Assembly (NCBI GenBank): GCA_013003465.1
Contig: JABDIZ010000174.1
Location: forward strand, 1 to 17,728
Origin: Rhodothermaceae bacterium
GTDB taxonomy: Bacteria > Bacteroidota > Rhodothermia > Rhodothermales > Rubricoccaceae
DNA: 17,728 nt
Direction of reading: 5' to 3'
Shown here: one piece after another, positions 8,217 through 14,583 of the stretch
Position numbering within the stretch: the stretch's first letter is position 1
Layout of the letters: each line of letters begins with the position of its first letter
The notes under the pieces: generated by a model
What the model was told of the DNA's origin: nothing
Databases searched by the model: none
Seen by the model: the letters and a program-made list of their open reading frames with translations, nothing else
Program-made: the position numbers and the translations under genes

Positions 8217-10370
8217 ATGCGCACCTTTGTACGCCACCTGACTGTGGCGCTGAGTCTGGCCATCCTACTTGGCTTATCGGCCACCGTGATGGCCCAGACC
8301 GCGCCACTGAATTACCAACTGCAACGCTACACCCTCGACTCCGGTACGCACGCGAGCCGTGTAGGGCCGGACGCGACCACCTACCGGGCATACTACGACG
8401 TGGTGGAAATCCCCGGAGCGCCCTGGCTTCGCCTGACGTTCAGCGAGGTGGTGCTGGACCAGGGCAGCTACCTCGTTCTCACCTCTCGGCAAGATGGCGC
8501 CCGGCAGCGCCTTGATGCAGTCGCCCTTGATCAATGGCAACACACGAGTGCCTATTTCAACGGCGACGCGATCGAAATCGAACTCTACGTGGCTCCCGGC
8601 GATGAAAGCGTGCGGGTCCGCATGGATCAAGTGGTCGTAGGCGAGCACGGCGTGCCGGAGTCGCAGTGTGGCCCAGTGGACGACCGAACGAGTTCGAACG
8701 ATCCAGCCGTGGGCCGCTTGCTGGACATCGGATGCACGGCTTGGATCATCGCCGATGGACGCTTCGTGAGTGCCGGGCACTGCCTCAGTTCGACGTTTCT
8801 GGTAGACGTCGTGGAGTTCAACGTGCCGCTCTCGCTATCCAACGGGACCCTGCAGCACCCCGGGCCGGAGGATCAGTACACCGTCGATATCGGCAGCATT
8901 GAGTCCGTCAACGGCGGAGTAGGCAACGATTGGGGTGTGTTTGAGGTCTTCGACAACACGCAGACCGGTCTCTCGCCGATTGAGGCGCAGGGCGCTTCGT
9001 TCAACGTGGTGCAGGATCTTGGTCCGGCGACCATCCGCATTACCGGATACGGCGTAGACAGCGGTAGCGACAACCAGACGCAGCAAACGCATACCGGCCC
9101 CAATGTCGGCTCCTCAGGCACGACGATGAACTACCAGACCGATACGGAAGGTGGCAACTCGGGAAGCCCAGTCATCGACGAAGCTACGGGGAACGCCGTT
9201 GGCGTGCACACGCATGGCGGCTGCTCCACCTCCGGAGGCGGCAACAACAGCGGCACGAGCACCTTCAACTCGGCGTTCTGGGATGCCCTCGACATCGGAG
9301 GCGGCGGCAACACCCCGCCCAACGCCGGCTTCACCTTCTCCTGCACCGGCCTCGCCTGCGCCTTCGCCGACTCCTCCGCCGACCCCGATGGCGCGGTCGT
9401 CGCCTGGGACTGGGACTTCGACGACGGGGGCACCTCCTCGGCCCAGAACCCCGCCCACACCTTCGCCGCCCCCGGCACCTACGCCGTCGCGCTCATGGTG
9501 ACCGACGACGGCGGGGCCTCCGACACGGCCGCCCAGAACGTGACCGTGACCGACGGCTCCGGCCCCATGGCCGCCTTCTCCTACTCCTGCACCGACCTGG
9601 CCTGCGACTTCACCGACCAGAGCAGCGGCGCCACCTTCGTGCGCTGGGCGTGGGACTTCGGCGATGGCAGCAGCCTCTCGCGCGTGCAGAATCCCGCGCA
9701 CACCTTCCCGGCCGAGGGCTCCTACACGGTGATGCTCACCGTCAACGACGATGCGCGGACGGCCTACTCGGCCTCGCAGGTGGTGACGGTCACCGGCGGC
9801 GGGGGCGGCGGCGATATCGTGCTGACGGCCACCGCGATTCAGCAGGGCAGCCGGTGGACAGGCGACCTCACGTGGAGCCCGGCCGATGGCGGCAGCGTCG
9901 ATGTGTTCCGCAACGGTGCGTTGGTGCGCTCGACGGCCGACGATGGCGCCTTTGCAGATCGGCTGGGCGCCGTGAGCGGGACGTTCGACTACCAGGTGTG
10001 CGAGACCGACTCGGGGGACTGCTCCAACCTCGCCTCGATCACCATCGAGAGCGGAGCGGCCTCGGCCGAGGCGCCGGGGGCCTCGCTCGGCGGGGGTGAG
10101 GTGCCGGAGGTGACCGCGCTGCTGGGGGCCTACCCGAACCCGTTCACGCAGGCGGCGACCGTGCGGTATGCGCTCGCGGAATCGGGCGCGGTGGAGTTGG
10201 CGGTCTACAACCTGCTCGGTCAGCGGGTGGCCGTGCTGGCAAGCGGCACATGGGAGGCGGGGACGCACGAGGCTCGCTTGGATGCGGCGGCTCTGCCGAG
10301 CGGGGTCTATGTGTACCGCCTGCGAACCGGCGAGACGGTCCTGACCGGGCGCCTGATGCTCGTGCGCTGA
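8217..10370 (+). CDS. T9SS-exported trypsin-like serine protease with two PKD domains
   Basis: A 717-residue secreted protein: signal peptide 1-26 (ends VMA), then an N-terminal all-beta region (about 30-145) of a type often found before such proteases. A chymotrypsin-fold protease domain (about 150-358) follows, with catalytic H188 (SAGHC), D238 (GNDWG) and S315 (GNSGSP); C173 and C189 probably form the histidine-loop disulfide. Two PKD domains come next (about 367-447 and 450-527, each with a WDFxDG-type motif), then an Fn3-like stretch (about 533-611). The T9SS C-terminal sorting domain runs from about 633, with YPNPF, VYNLLGQRV and LPSGVYVYR, ending MLVR. It should cross the outer membrane by T9SS and act at the cell surface or outside. 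Codon use changes sharply at about 9300. A weak AGAGG lies before the ATG. Confidence 0.92.
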   Translation: MRTFVRHLTVALSLAILLGLSATVMAQTAPLNYQLQRYTLDSGTHASRVGPDATTYRAYYDVVEIPGAPWLRLTFSEVVLDQGSYLVLTSRQDGARQRLDAVALDQWQHTSAYFNGDAIEIELYVAPGDESVRVRMDQVVVGEHGVPESQCGPVDDRTSSNDPAVGRLLDIGCTAWIIADGRFVSAGHCLSSTFLVDVVEFNVPLSLSNGTLQHPGPEDQYTVDIGSIESVNGGVGNDWGVFEVFDNTQTGLSPIEAQGASFNVVQDLGPATIRITGYGVDSGSDNQTQQTHTGPNVGSSGTTMNYQTDTEGGNSGSPVIDEATGNAVGVHTHGGCSTSGGGNNSGTSTFNSAFWDALDIGGGGNTPPNAGFTFSCTGLACAFADSSADPDGAVVAWDWDFDDGGTSSAQNPAHTFAAPGTYAVALMVTDDGGASDTAAQNVTVTDGSGPMAAFSYSCTDLACDFTDQSSGATFVRWAWDFGDGSSLSRVQNPAHTFPAEGSYTVMLTVNDDARTAYSASQVVTVTGGGGGGDIVLTATAIQQGSRWTGDLTWSPADGGSVDVFRNGALVRSTADDGAFADRLGAVSGTFDYQVCETDSGDCSNLASITIESGAASAEAPGASLGGGEVPEVTALLGAYPNPFTQAATVRYALAESGAVELAVYNLLGQRVAVLASGTWEAGTHEARLDAAALPSGVYVYRLRTGETVLTGRLMLVR
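9315..9797 (+). repeat. Tandem PKD-domain repeat inside the protease gene
   Basis: Two diverged copies of about 240 bp encode the two PKD domains (9315-9557 and 9564-9797). Matching landmarks in each copy are an F-S-C-T start, WDWDFDDG or WAWDFGDG, QNPAHTF and GTYAV/GSYTV. The protein-level repeat is clear; the DNA copies have diverged. Confidence 0.7.
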
Positions 10371-10393
10371 ACCATCGCGCAGCATCCACCACA

Positions 10394-10432
10394 GCGCGGG
10401 GGTTTCCGAAAGGGGGCCTCCGCGTTTGTGTT
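10394..10432 (+). terminator. Probable rho-independent terminator after the PKD protease gene
   Basis: CGCGGGGG (10395-10402) pairs with CCTCCGCG (10417-10424), eight pairs including one G-U, around a 14-nt loop. It is followed on the plus strand by TTTGTGTT. It starts 24 bp after the stop codon, in the 112-bp convergent gap between the protease and the EamA transporter. No T-run exists on the minus side, so it should serve the plus-strand gene. Confidence 0.55.
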
Positions 10433-10482
10433 CAGCGGCCTCGCTTTGAGGAGGTGCGTCGTGTGCGAGAGAGCCCATGGCG

Positions 10483-11424
10483 TCATACGCGTCGTTGTCG
10501 GGCGATCAGCAGCACACTGCCCACAATGGCGACCGCCCCCATCAAACTCCACCAATCGGGGAGCGTCCCGAAGACCAGCGCGCCCCACACGAACGCGAAC
10601 ACGACTTGCAGGTAGCCGATAGACATGGCGCGGCCTGCCTGTTCGAGGTGCAACCCCTTCGTCAGGAAAATCTGAGCGATCAGCGTCGTCACGCCCACAC
10701 CGAGGAGGTAGAGCCACTCGACGGGCGTCGGGAGGACCCAGCCGCCAAGAGCGAAGGGCGCGGCGCCCACGATGCCGACCGCCGAGAGCCAGAAGATGAT
10801 CACGAGCGGTGCATCGGTGACGCGCAGTTTGCGGACGAGCACGTAGACGCTGCCCGACAGCACCGACGCCGTGAAGACCGCCGCCACGGCGAGGGGAGCG
10901 AGCGCCCCGGCCGCACCGCCGAAGAGAAACGTGGGCTTGCCGATCAGGGCGACGCCCACCAGGCTCACGGCCATGCCCGCGAACACGAGCCGGGCCGTGC
11001 GTTCCTTCAGCACCACGACCGCAATAAGCGCCGTCCAGATCGGCGTCATGTAGAAGATGGCCGTCGCGTCGCCGAGCGGCATGCGCGAGAGCGCGAAGTA
11101 GAACAGACTCAGCGCCGCCACGCCGATCGCTCCGCGGGCGAAAAGCAGCGGCCGATCCACGCCGAGCGCGGAGCGGCCTTCACGCCGGAGGAGTCCCCAG
11201 GTCGCTGCGGTCATCAGAACGGAGCGGACGAATACCACTTCCATCGTCGGGACGCGCGCGCCGACGAGCTTGACGCACAGGCTCATCAGGCTGAAGAAGA
11301 GCGCACTCCCGGCGATGTAGACGAGGCCGAGTGGGAGACGACGGGGCAGGGCGAGGGTCGGCACAGAGGAGACCAGGCAGACTGCCGGGCGAACGAGGTG
11401 GGCGGAGTGCTGTTCGGAGACCAC
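10483..11424 (-). CDS. EamA/DMT-family inner-membrane transporter
   Basis: A protein of up to 313 residues, almost all hydrophobic, with about ten transmembrane helices in two EamA repeats. The first includes GSALFFSLMSLCVKL, VFVRSVLMTAATW and DATAIFYMTPIWTALIA; the second runs from AAVFTASVLSGSVYVL to SLMGAVAIVGSVLLIA. The family includes exporters and importers of amino acids, nucleotides and other metabolites; nothing here shows the substrate. The start is uncertain. The longest frame begins with GTG at 11424, with a GGAAGAG close before it; a second GTG at 11364 would give about 293 residues and begin nearer the first helix. It is read divergently from the M14 peptidase gene across a 54-bp gap and converges on the PKD protease gene. 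Confidence 0.88.
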   Translation of the reverse strand: MVSEQHSAHLVRPAVCLVSSVPTLALPRRLPLGLVYIAGSALFFSLMSLCVKLVGARVPTMEVVFVRSVLMTAATWGLLRREGRSALGVDRPLLFARGAIGVAALSLFYFALSRMPLGDATAIFYMTPIWTALIAVVVLKERTARLVFAGMAVSLVGVALIGKPTFLFGGAAGALAPLAVAAVFTASVLSGSVYVLVRKLRVTDAPLVIIFWLSAVGIVGAAPFALGGWVLPTPVEWLYLLGVGVTTLIAQIFLTKGLHLEQAGRAMSIGYLQVVFAFVWGALVFGTLPDWWSLMGAVAIVGSVLLIARQRRV

Positions 11425-11449
11425 ATGCTCTTCCGGCCGTCTTCACGTG

Positions 11450-11457
11450 TACCTTCG
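11450..11457 (+). promoter_or_regulatory. Candidate -7 promoter element for the M14 peptidase gene
   Basis: TACCTTCG has one mismatch to the Bacteroidota -7 element TAnnTTTG and lies 21 bp before the start codon. The ten bases CGTGTACCTT here also occur upstream of the NagZ fusion gene on the other strand (17677-17686). No clear -33 TTTG is present. Confidence 0.35.
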
Positions 11458-11464
11458 GCGTGCC

Positions 11465-11472
11465 CCAACCTA
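11465..11472 (-). promoter_or_regulatory. Candidate -7 promoter element for the EamA transporter gene
   Basis: Read on the minus strand, the sequence is TAGGTTGG, one mismatch from TAnnTTTG, 40 bp before the GTG at 11424. It lies within the leader of the divergent M14 gene, so the two promoters would be interleaved. Confidence 0.3.
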
Positions 11473-11478
11473 CAGGCT

Positions 11479-13065
11479 ATGCCGCGTTTTCTTCTCCTCG
11501 GTTCCCTTCTCTGCCTTGCTACGGTCGTGGCCGCTCAGCCTGTTCAGCACAGCGACGTGCTGCTGCATCCGTCCTCGCGAGAGGCTCTTGCGGCGCTCGG
11601 CCTCGATCATCTTGCCCCCGAGATCACCGACGAAGGGCTCGTCTATCGCGCGGTGCTGTCGGCGCGCGAACTAGCGGCGGTCCGTCGCGCCGGCGTGCGC
11701 GTTGAGGTGCTAACGGCTGATCTCGCCGTGGTGCTGGCTGCACGTCCGCCGTTCACGGCTGCGCAACAGTCAGCGGCGCGAGCAGGGAGCCGAATCGAGC
11801 ACTCCGTCTTCGGATCCGTGCTTGGGTACCCTTCCTTCGACGAGGTCGTTGCTGCGCTGGACTCCATGCGGACGCTGTACCCAGACCTGATTTCAGCGCG
11901 AACCTCGCTCGGCCAGACCCTGGAGGGACGTGATGTCTGGATGGTCGAAATCTCGGACAGCCCCGGTGTGGAGGAGGGCGAGCCCGAAGCGCTCTATACC
12001 GCCACCCATCACGCGCGCGAACCGCAGGGCATGGCGACGGTGCTCTACTTCATGTGGTACCTCCTCGAACAGTACGGTACCAATCCCGAGGTCACCGATC
12101 TGGTGGAGAGCCGTCGTCTGTTTTTCGTGCCGGTGCTCAACCCCGATGGCTACGCCTACAACGAAGTGCTTGTGGGGGCCGGACAATACCCCGGCTGGCG
12201 GAAGAATTGCCGCGTGAACGAAGACGGAGGCGTGTGTTGTACCCTTGCCAACGAGGGCGCCTGCGGCGTGGACCTCAACCGCAACTATGGCTATCTGTGG
12301 GGCTACGATGAGGCTGGCTCATCATCCAATCCAGCGTCCGCGACTTATCGGGGGGAGGGTCCCTTTTCAGAGCCCGAGACGACGGCGCTCCGCGACTTTT
12401 TGGAGGGTGGGCGCCGCGTTGAAATCGCGCTCAACTACCACACGTACAGCAACCTGCTGTTGTACCCGTGGGGGTACGAAGACGAGGCGTACACCCCAGA
12501 CTCGCTCACCTTCGTCACGCAAGCCCAGTCGTTGACTGCCCTCAACGGCTACACCTATGGTACAGGGCCGGACATCCTCTATCCCGTCAACGGCGACTCC
12601 GACGACTGGATGTACGGCGAACAGACAACCAAGCCCAAGATTCTCTCCTACACCCCTGAAGTTGGGACCGGTGCGGATGGCTTCTGGCCGGACCCCTCAC
12701 GCATCATCCCGCTGGCCGACGAGAACTTGGAGATGAACCTCCTCGTGGCCGAATTCGCTGTTGGAACGCCGGTAAGCCGCGAACTCGACACCCCGAACGA
12801 CGATAGCGTTGCGTTGGTGGCCAACACGCCCAATCCATTCCGCACGACGACGACGCTTGCGTTCACCCTGGCCGAATCGGCCGTCATCTCGCTCGTCGTG
12901 TATGATGTACTTGGCCGTGAAGTCGCGGTGCTCAGGCAAGGGGAGCACCCGGCAGGTCGCTATGCCGCCGTCTTCGAGCCTTTAGGATTGCCGAGCGGAC
13001 TCTACGTTGCACGCCTGACCGCCGAGGGGATAGCCCGCAGCCGATCCATGCTGCTCATCCGCTAG
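11479..13065 (+). CDS. T9SS-exported M14 zinc carboxypeptidase (carboxypeptidase T-like)
   Basis: A 528-residue secreted metallocarboxypeptidase: signal peptide to about residue 19, a propeptide-like region (about 21-108), then the M14 domain (about 115-425). The zinc ligands are H178 and E181 (HHARE) and H321 (NYHTYSN). The catalytic glutamate is E394 (YTPEVG). The substrate-binding pair N267-R268 is in DLNRNYG, and NPDGY and a WRKN motif are present. The arrangement is closest to carboxypeptidase T. The C-terminal tail from about 443 is a T9SS sorting domain (TPNPF, VYDVLGREV, LPSGLYVARL, ending LLIR). The frame is open far upstream, but ATG 11479 starts a good signal peptide and avoids the EamA gene. 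Its stop codon overlaps that of fxsA on the other strand. Confidence 0.92.
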   Translation: MPRFLLLGSLLCLATVVAAQPVQHSDVLLHPSSREALAALGLDHLAPEITDEGLVYRAVLSARELAAVRRAGVRVEVLTADLAVVLAARPPFTAAQQSAARAGSRIEHSVFGSVLGYPSFDEVVAALDSMRTLYPDLISARTSLGQTLEGRDVWMVEISDSPGVEEGEPEALYTATHHAREPQGMATVLYFMWYLLEQYGTNPEVTDLVESRRLFFVPVLNPDGYAYNEVLVGAGQYPGWRKNCRVNEDGGVCCTLANEGACGVDLNRNYGYLWGYDEAGSSSNPASATYRGEGPFSEPETTALRDFLEGGRRVEIALNYHTYSNLLLYPWGYEDEAYTPDSLTFVTQAQSLTALNGYTYGTGPDILYPVNGDSDDWMYGEQTTKPKILSYTPEVGTGADGFWPDPSRIIPLADENLEMNLLVAEFAVGTPVSRELDTPNDDSVALVANTPNPFRTTTTLAFTLAESAVISLVVYDVLGREVAVLRQGEHPAGRYAAVFEPLGLPSGLYVARLTAEGIARSRSMLLIR

Positions 13066-13559
13066 GACAGATCCGAGTCCTCGTTGAGAATGGTGGCATC
13101 GAGAATGATGGGGTCCTCCACTGATTCCTCTGACGTGGGCGAGGCGGTCGAGCCGCGCATGACGAACATGGTTGCGCTCCCGCGGGCGAGGTTCTGTTGA
13201 AACCGTGCTTGCAGGCGCCCGCGGATCCAAGCCCGTGACGGCGGCAGCAGGCCTAGCAGCCCCACCACATCGGTGAGCATGCCGGGCGTGAGCAGCAGCG
13301 CGCCCGCGACCAGAATGATGAGTCCATCGGTAAGCTCGCGGCCGGGGAGTTGGCCCGTCGCCACGCGTTCCTGAAAACGGCGGAGGGCGGCTACGCCCTC
13401 GCGGCGTGCCAGCCACGAGCCCACGAGTGCTGTGAGGGCAATCAGGCCCACCGTCGGCCAGAACCCGACGCGTTCGCCGATCCAGATCAGCAGGATCAGC
13501 TCAGCCGTAGGGACAAGGAGGAAGAGGGCGAGCAGTCGCCCGAACAGTGACGAACGCAT
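13062..13559 (-). CDS. fxsA: FxsA family membrane protein
   Basis: A 165-residue membrane protein of the FxsA family. Characteristic stretches are PTAELILLIWIGERVGFW (17-34), GSWLARREGVAALRRF (47-62) and TPGMLTDVVGLLGLLPPSR (91-109). About four hydrophobic segments lie in the first 105 residues, followed by a hydrophilic acidic tail. In E. coli FxsA overproduction interferes with exclusion of phage T7 by the F plasmid; the normal role is unknown. The stop codon shares the bases CTAG (13062-13065) with the M14 peptidase stop, so the two genes converge with a 4-bp overlap. The gene diverges from the DoxX-like gene across 95 bp containing an inverted repeat. Confidence 0.9.
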   Translation of the reverse strand: MRSSLFGRLLALFLLVPTAELILLIWIGERVGFWPTVGLIALTALVGSWLARREGVAALRRFQERVATGQLPGRELTDGLIILVAGALLLTPGMLTDVVGLLGLLPPSRAWIRGRLQARFQQNLARGSATMFVMRGSTASPTSEESVEDPIILDATILNEDSDLS

Positions 13560-13578
13560 GGGGTTGAAGGGGGACCTC

Positions 13579-13622
13579 CGGTGCGGCGTGACAAGCAGAG
13601 AGCGCTTGTACGTACCGCATCG
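13579..13622. repeat. Imperfect inverted repeat between fxsA and the DoxX-like gene
   Basis: CGGTGCGG (13579-13586) pairs with CCGCATCG (13615-13622), eight pairs with one G-U. ACAAGC (13591-13596) pairs perfectly with GCTTGT (13604-13609), leaving a 7-nt loop and a small internal loop between the two stems. It fills nearly half of the 95-bp divergent gap. It could be an operator for both genes or an RNA hairpin in a leader. No T-run follows, so it is not a standard terminator. Confidence 0.5.
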
Positions 13623-13654
13623 CGCAAGTATTCACCCCTCTGCCTGCGTTTCTG

Positions 13655-14113
13655 ATGAACCCCGCGCCCGAGCCTCGGACCCGACGCCTCGCCCGGTGGA
13701 TGCTGGGCGTGCTGTTCATCGGGGCAGGCCTCCTGCATTTCACCAACACCGACGGGTATGTCGCCATCATGCCGCCGTATCTCCCGGCGCACCGCGCGCT
13801 CGTTCTTGTGAGCGGCGTGGCGGAGATCCTCGGTGGACTCGGCGTGCTGCTTTCCGCCCCGGTTCGGCATTGGGCAGGGATCGGGCTCGCAGTGCTGCTC
13901 ATCGCCGTTGTTCCGGCCAACCTGCACATGGCGCTGGCCGGACTCGGGTTCGATGGTGTGCCTGCGGAGGGAGCCGAGCAGCTTCTGTTGTGGCTTCGGC
14001 TTCCGCTTCAGGCCGTCCTGATCGCCTGGGCGCTGTGGGCGAGCGGGGTATGGCCTCGGGGCGAACAGGCTACAAGCGCCGGAACGTTCCCCGGCAGACC
14101 CCTTCGGCGATGA
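13655..14113 (+). CDS. DoxX-like small membrane protein
   Basis: A 152-residue protein with four predicted membrane segments: LARWMLGVLFIGAGLLHF, ALVLVSGVAEILGGLGVLLS, WAGIGLAVLLIAVVPANLHMAL and LPLQAVLIAWALWASG. The GxxHF stretch near residue 25 and the second helix with GVAEILGG match DoxX-like/DUF proteins of Bacteroidota and other bacteria. DoxX relatives have been linked to quinone-dependent oxidation or redox homeostasis; no function can be read from the sequence here. The ATG at 13655 is the first in frame after the fxsA/DoxX inverted repeat. The last 44 bases overlap the end of the lipoprotein gene on the opposite strand. Confidence 0.8.
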   Translation: MNPAPEPRTRRLARWMLGVLFIGAGLLHFTNTDGYVAIMPPYLPAHRALVLVSGVAEILGGLGVLLSAPVRHWAGIGLAVLLIAVVPANLHMALAGLGFDGVPAEGAEQLLLWLRLPLQAVLIAWALWASGVWPRGEQATSAGTFPGRPLRR

Positions 14114-14573
14114 GCGGGTCCATGGGCGCGTAGAAGGTGTAGGTGATCTCGCGGGCCGCGTCGCCGCCCGGTTGGTACACGCACTCGCCGATACGATCGG
14201 CCGTGGGGCAGGCCTGCGCCTCGAAGGTGCCCGCTGCGCACTCGGTCTGTCCAGCCTCTAGGGTCCAGCCAGAGCCCGTGAAGGCATAGCACATCATCTC
14301 GCTGGCCCGGAGGTCGCAACTCCCGGCGAAGCCTCCAGCGGGCGTGTCTACGAGGCGCTCGTCAAAATCCGCCGGGTCTCCTGTTGGGTCTACAGAGTCT
14401 GTCAGCACAGGCTCCTCAGTGGAGTCATCGGGTCGGTCGACGATGCTGTCGGTGTCGGTGCTCAACGGCTCGTCTGTCCGTGGAGAATTGGCGACGGGTT
14501 GTGCGTTCGTCGGCTCGTCAGGGCCGCAGGCCGCGAGGGTGAGCATCGCCAGGAGAAACAGGGCGAGACGCAT
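14070..14573 (-). CDS. Six-cysteine lipoprotein of unknown function
   Basis: A 167-residue predicted lipoprotein: signal with lipobox LAAC (C16), then a strongly acidic, Asp/Thr/Pro-rich linker (about 17-80) that should hold the domain off the membrane. The compact C-terminal domain has six cysteines (C86, C95, C112, C122, C131, C160), which could form three disulfides. The pattern C...C.xYxG..W....C...G.F....CP...R.G.C....G......Y.......A...C...GTF is one I recall from lipoproteins of several bacteria, but I know no function for it. The gene begins 10 bp after the NagZ fusion gene on the same strand, so it is probably co-transcribed. Its final 44 bp overlap the DoxX-like gene on the other strand. 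Confidence 0.8.
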   Translation of the reverse strand: MRLALFLLAMLTLAACGPDEPTNAQPVANSPRTDEPLSTDTDSIVDRPDDSTEEPVLTDSVDPTGDPADFDERLVDTPAGGFAGSCDLRASEMMCYAFTGSGWTLEAGQTECAAGTFEAQACPTADRIGECVYQPGGDAAREITYTFYAPMDPLIAEGVCRGTFRRL

Positions 14574-14583
14574 GGCTTGGGAG

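Noticed and set aside
9114..10478. A 454-codon minus-strand frame opposite the PKD protease
   Set aside because: Low-complexity Gly/Ala/Arg translation mirroring the biased codons of the PKD region; no start context or domain.
10477..11478. A 334-residue N-terminal extension of the M14 peptidase in the same frame
   Set aside because: It is antisense to the EamA gene, is highly charged and repetitive (R, E, H, D), and would bury the signal peptide that starts at 11479.
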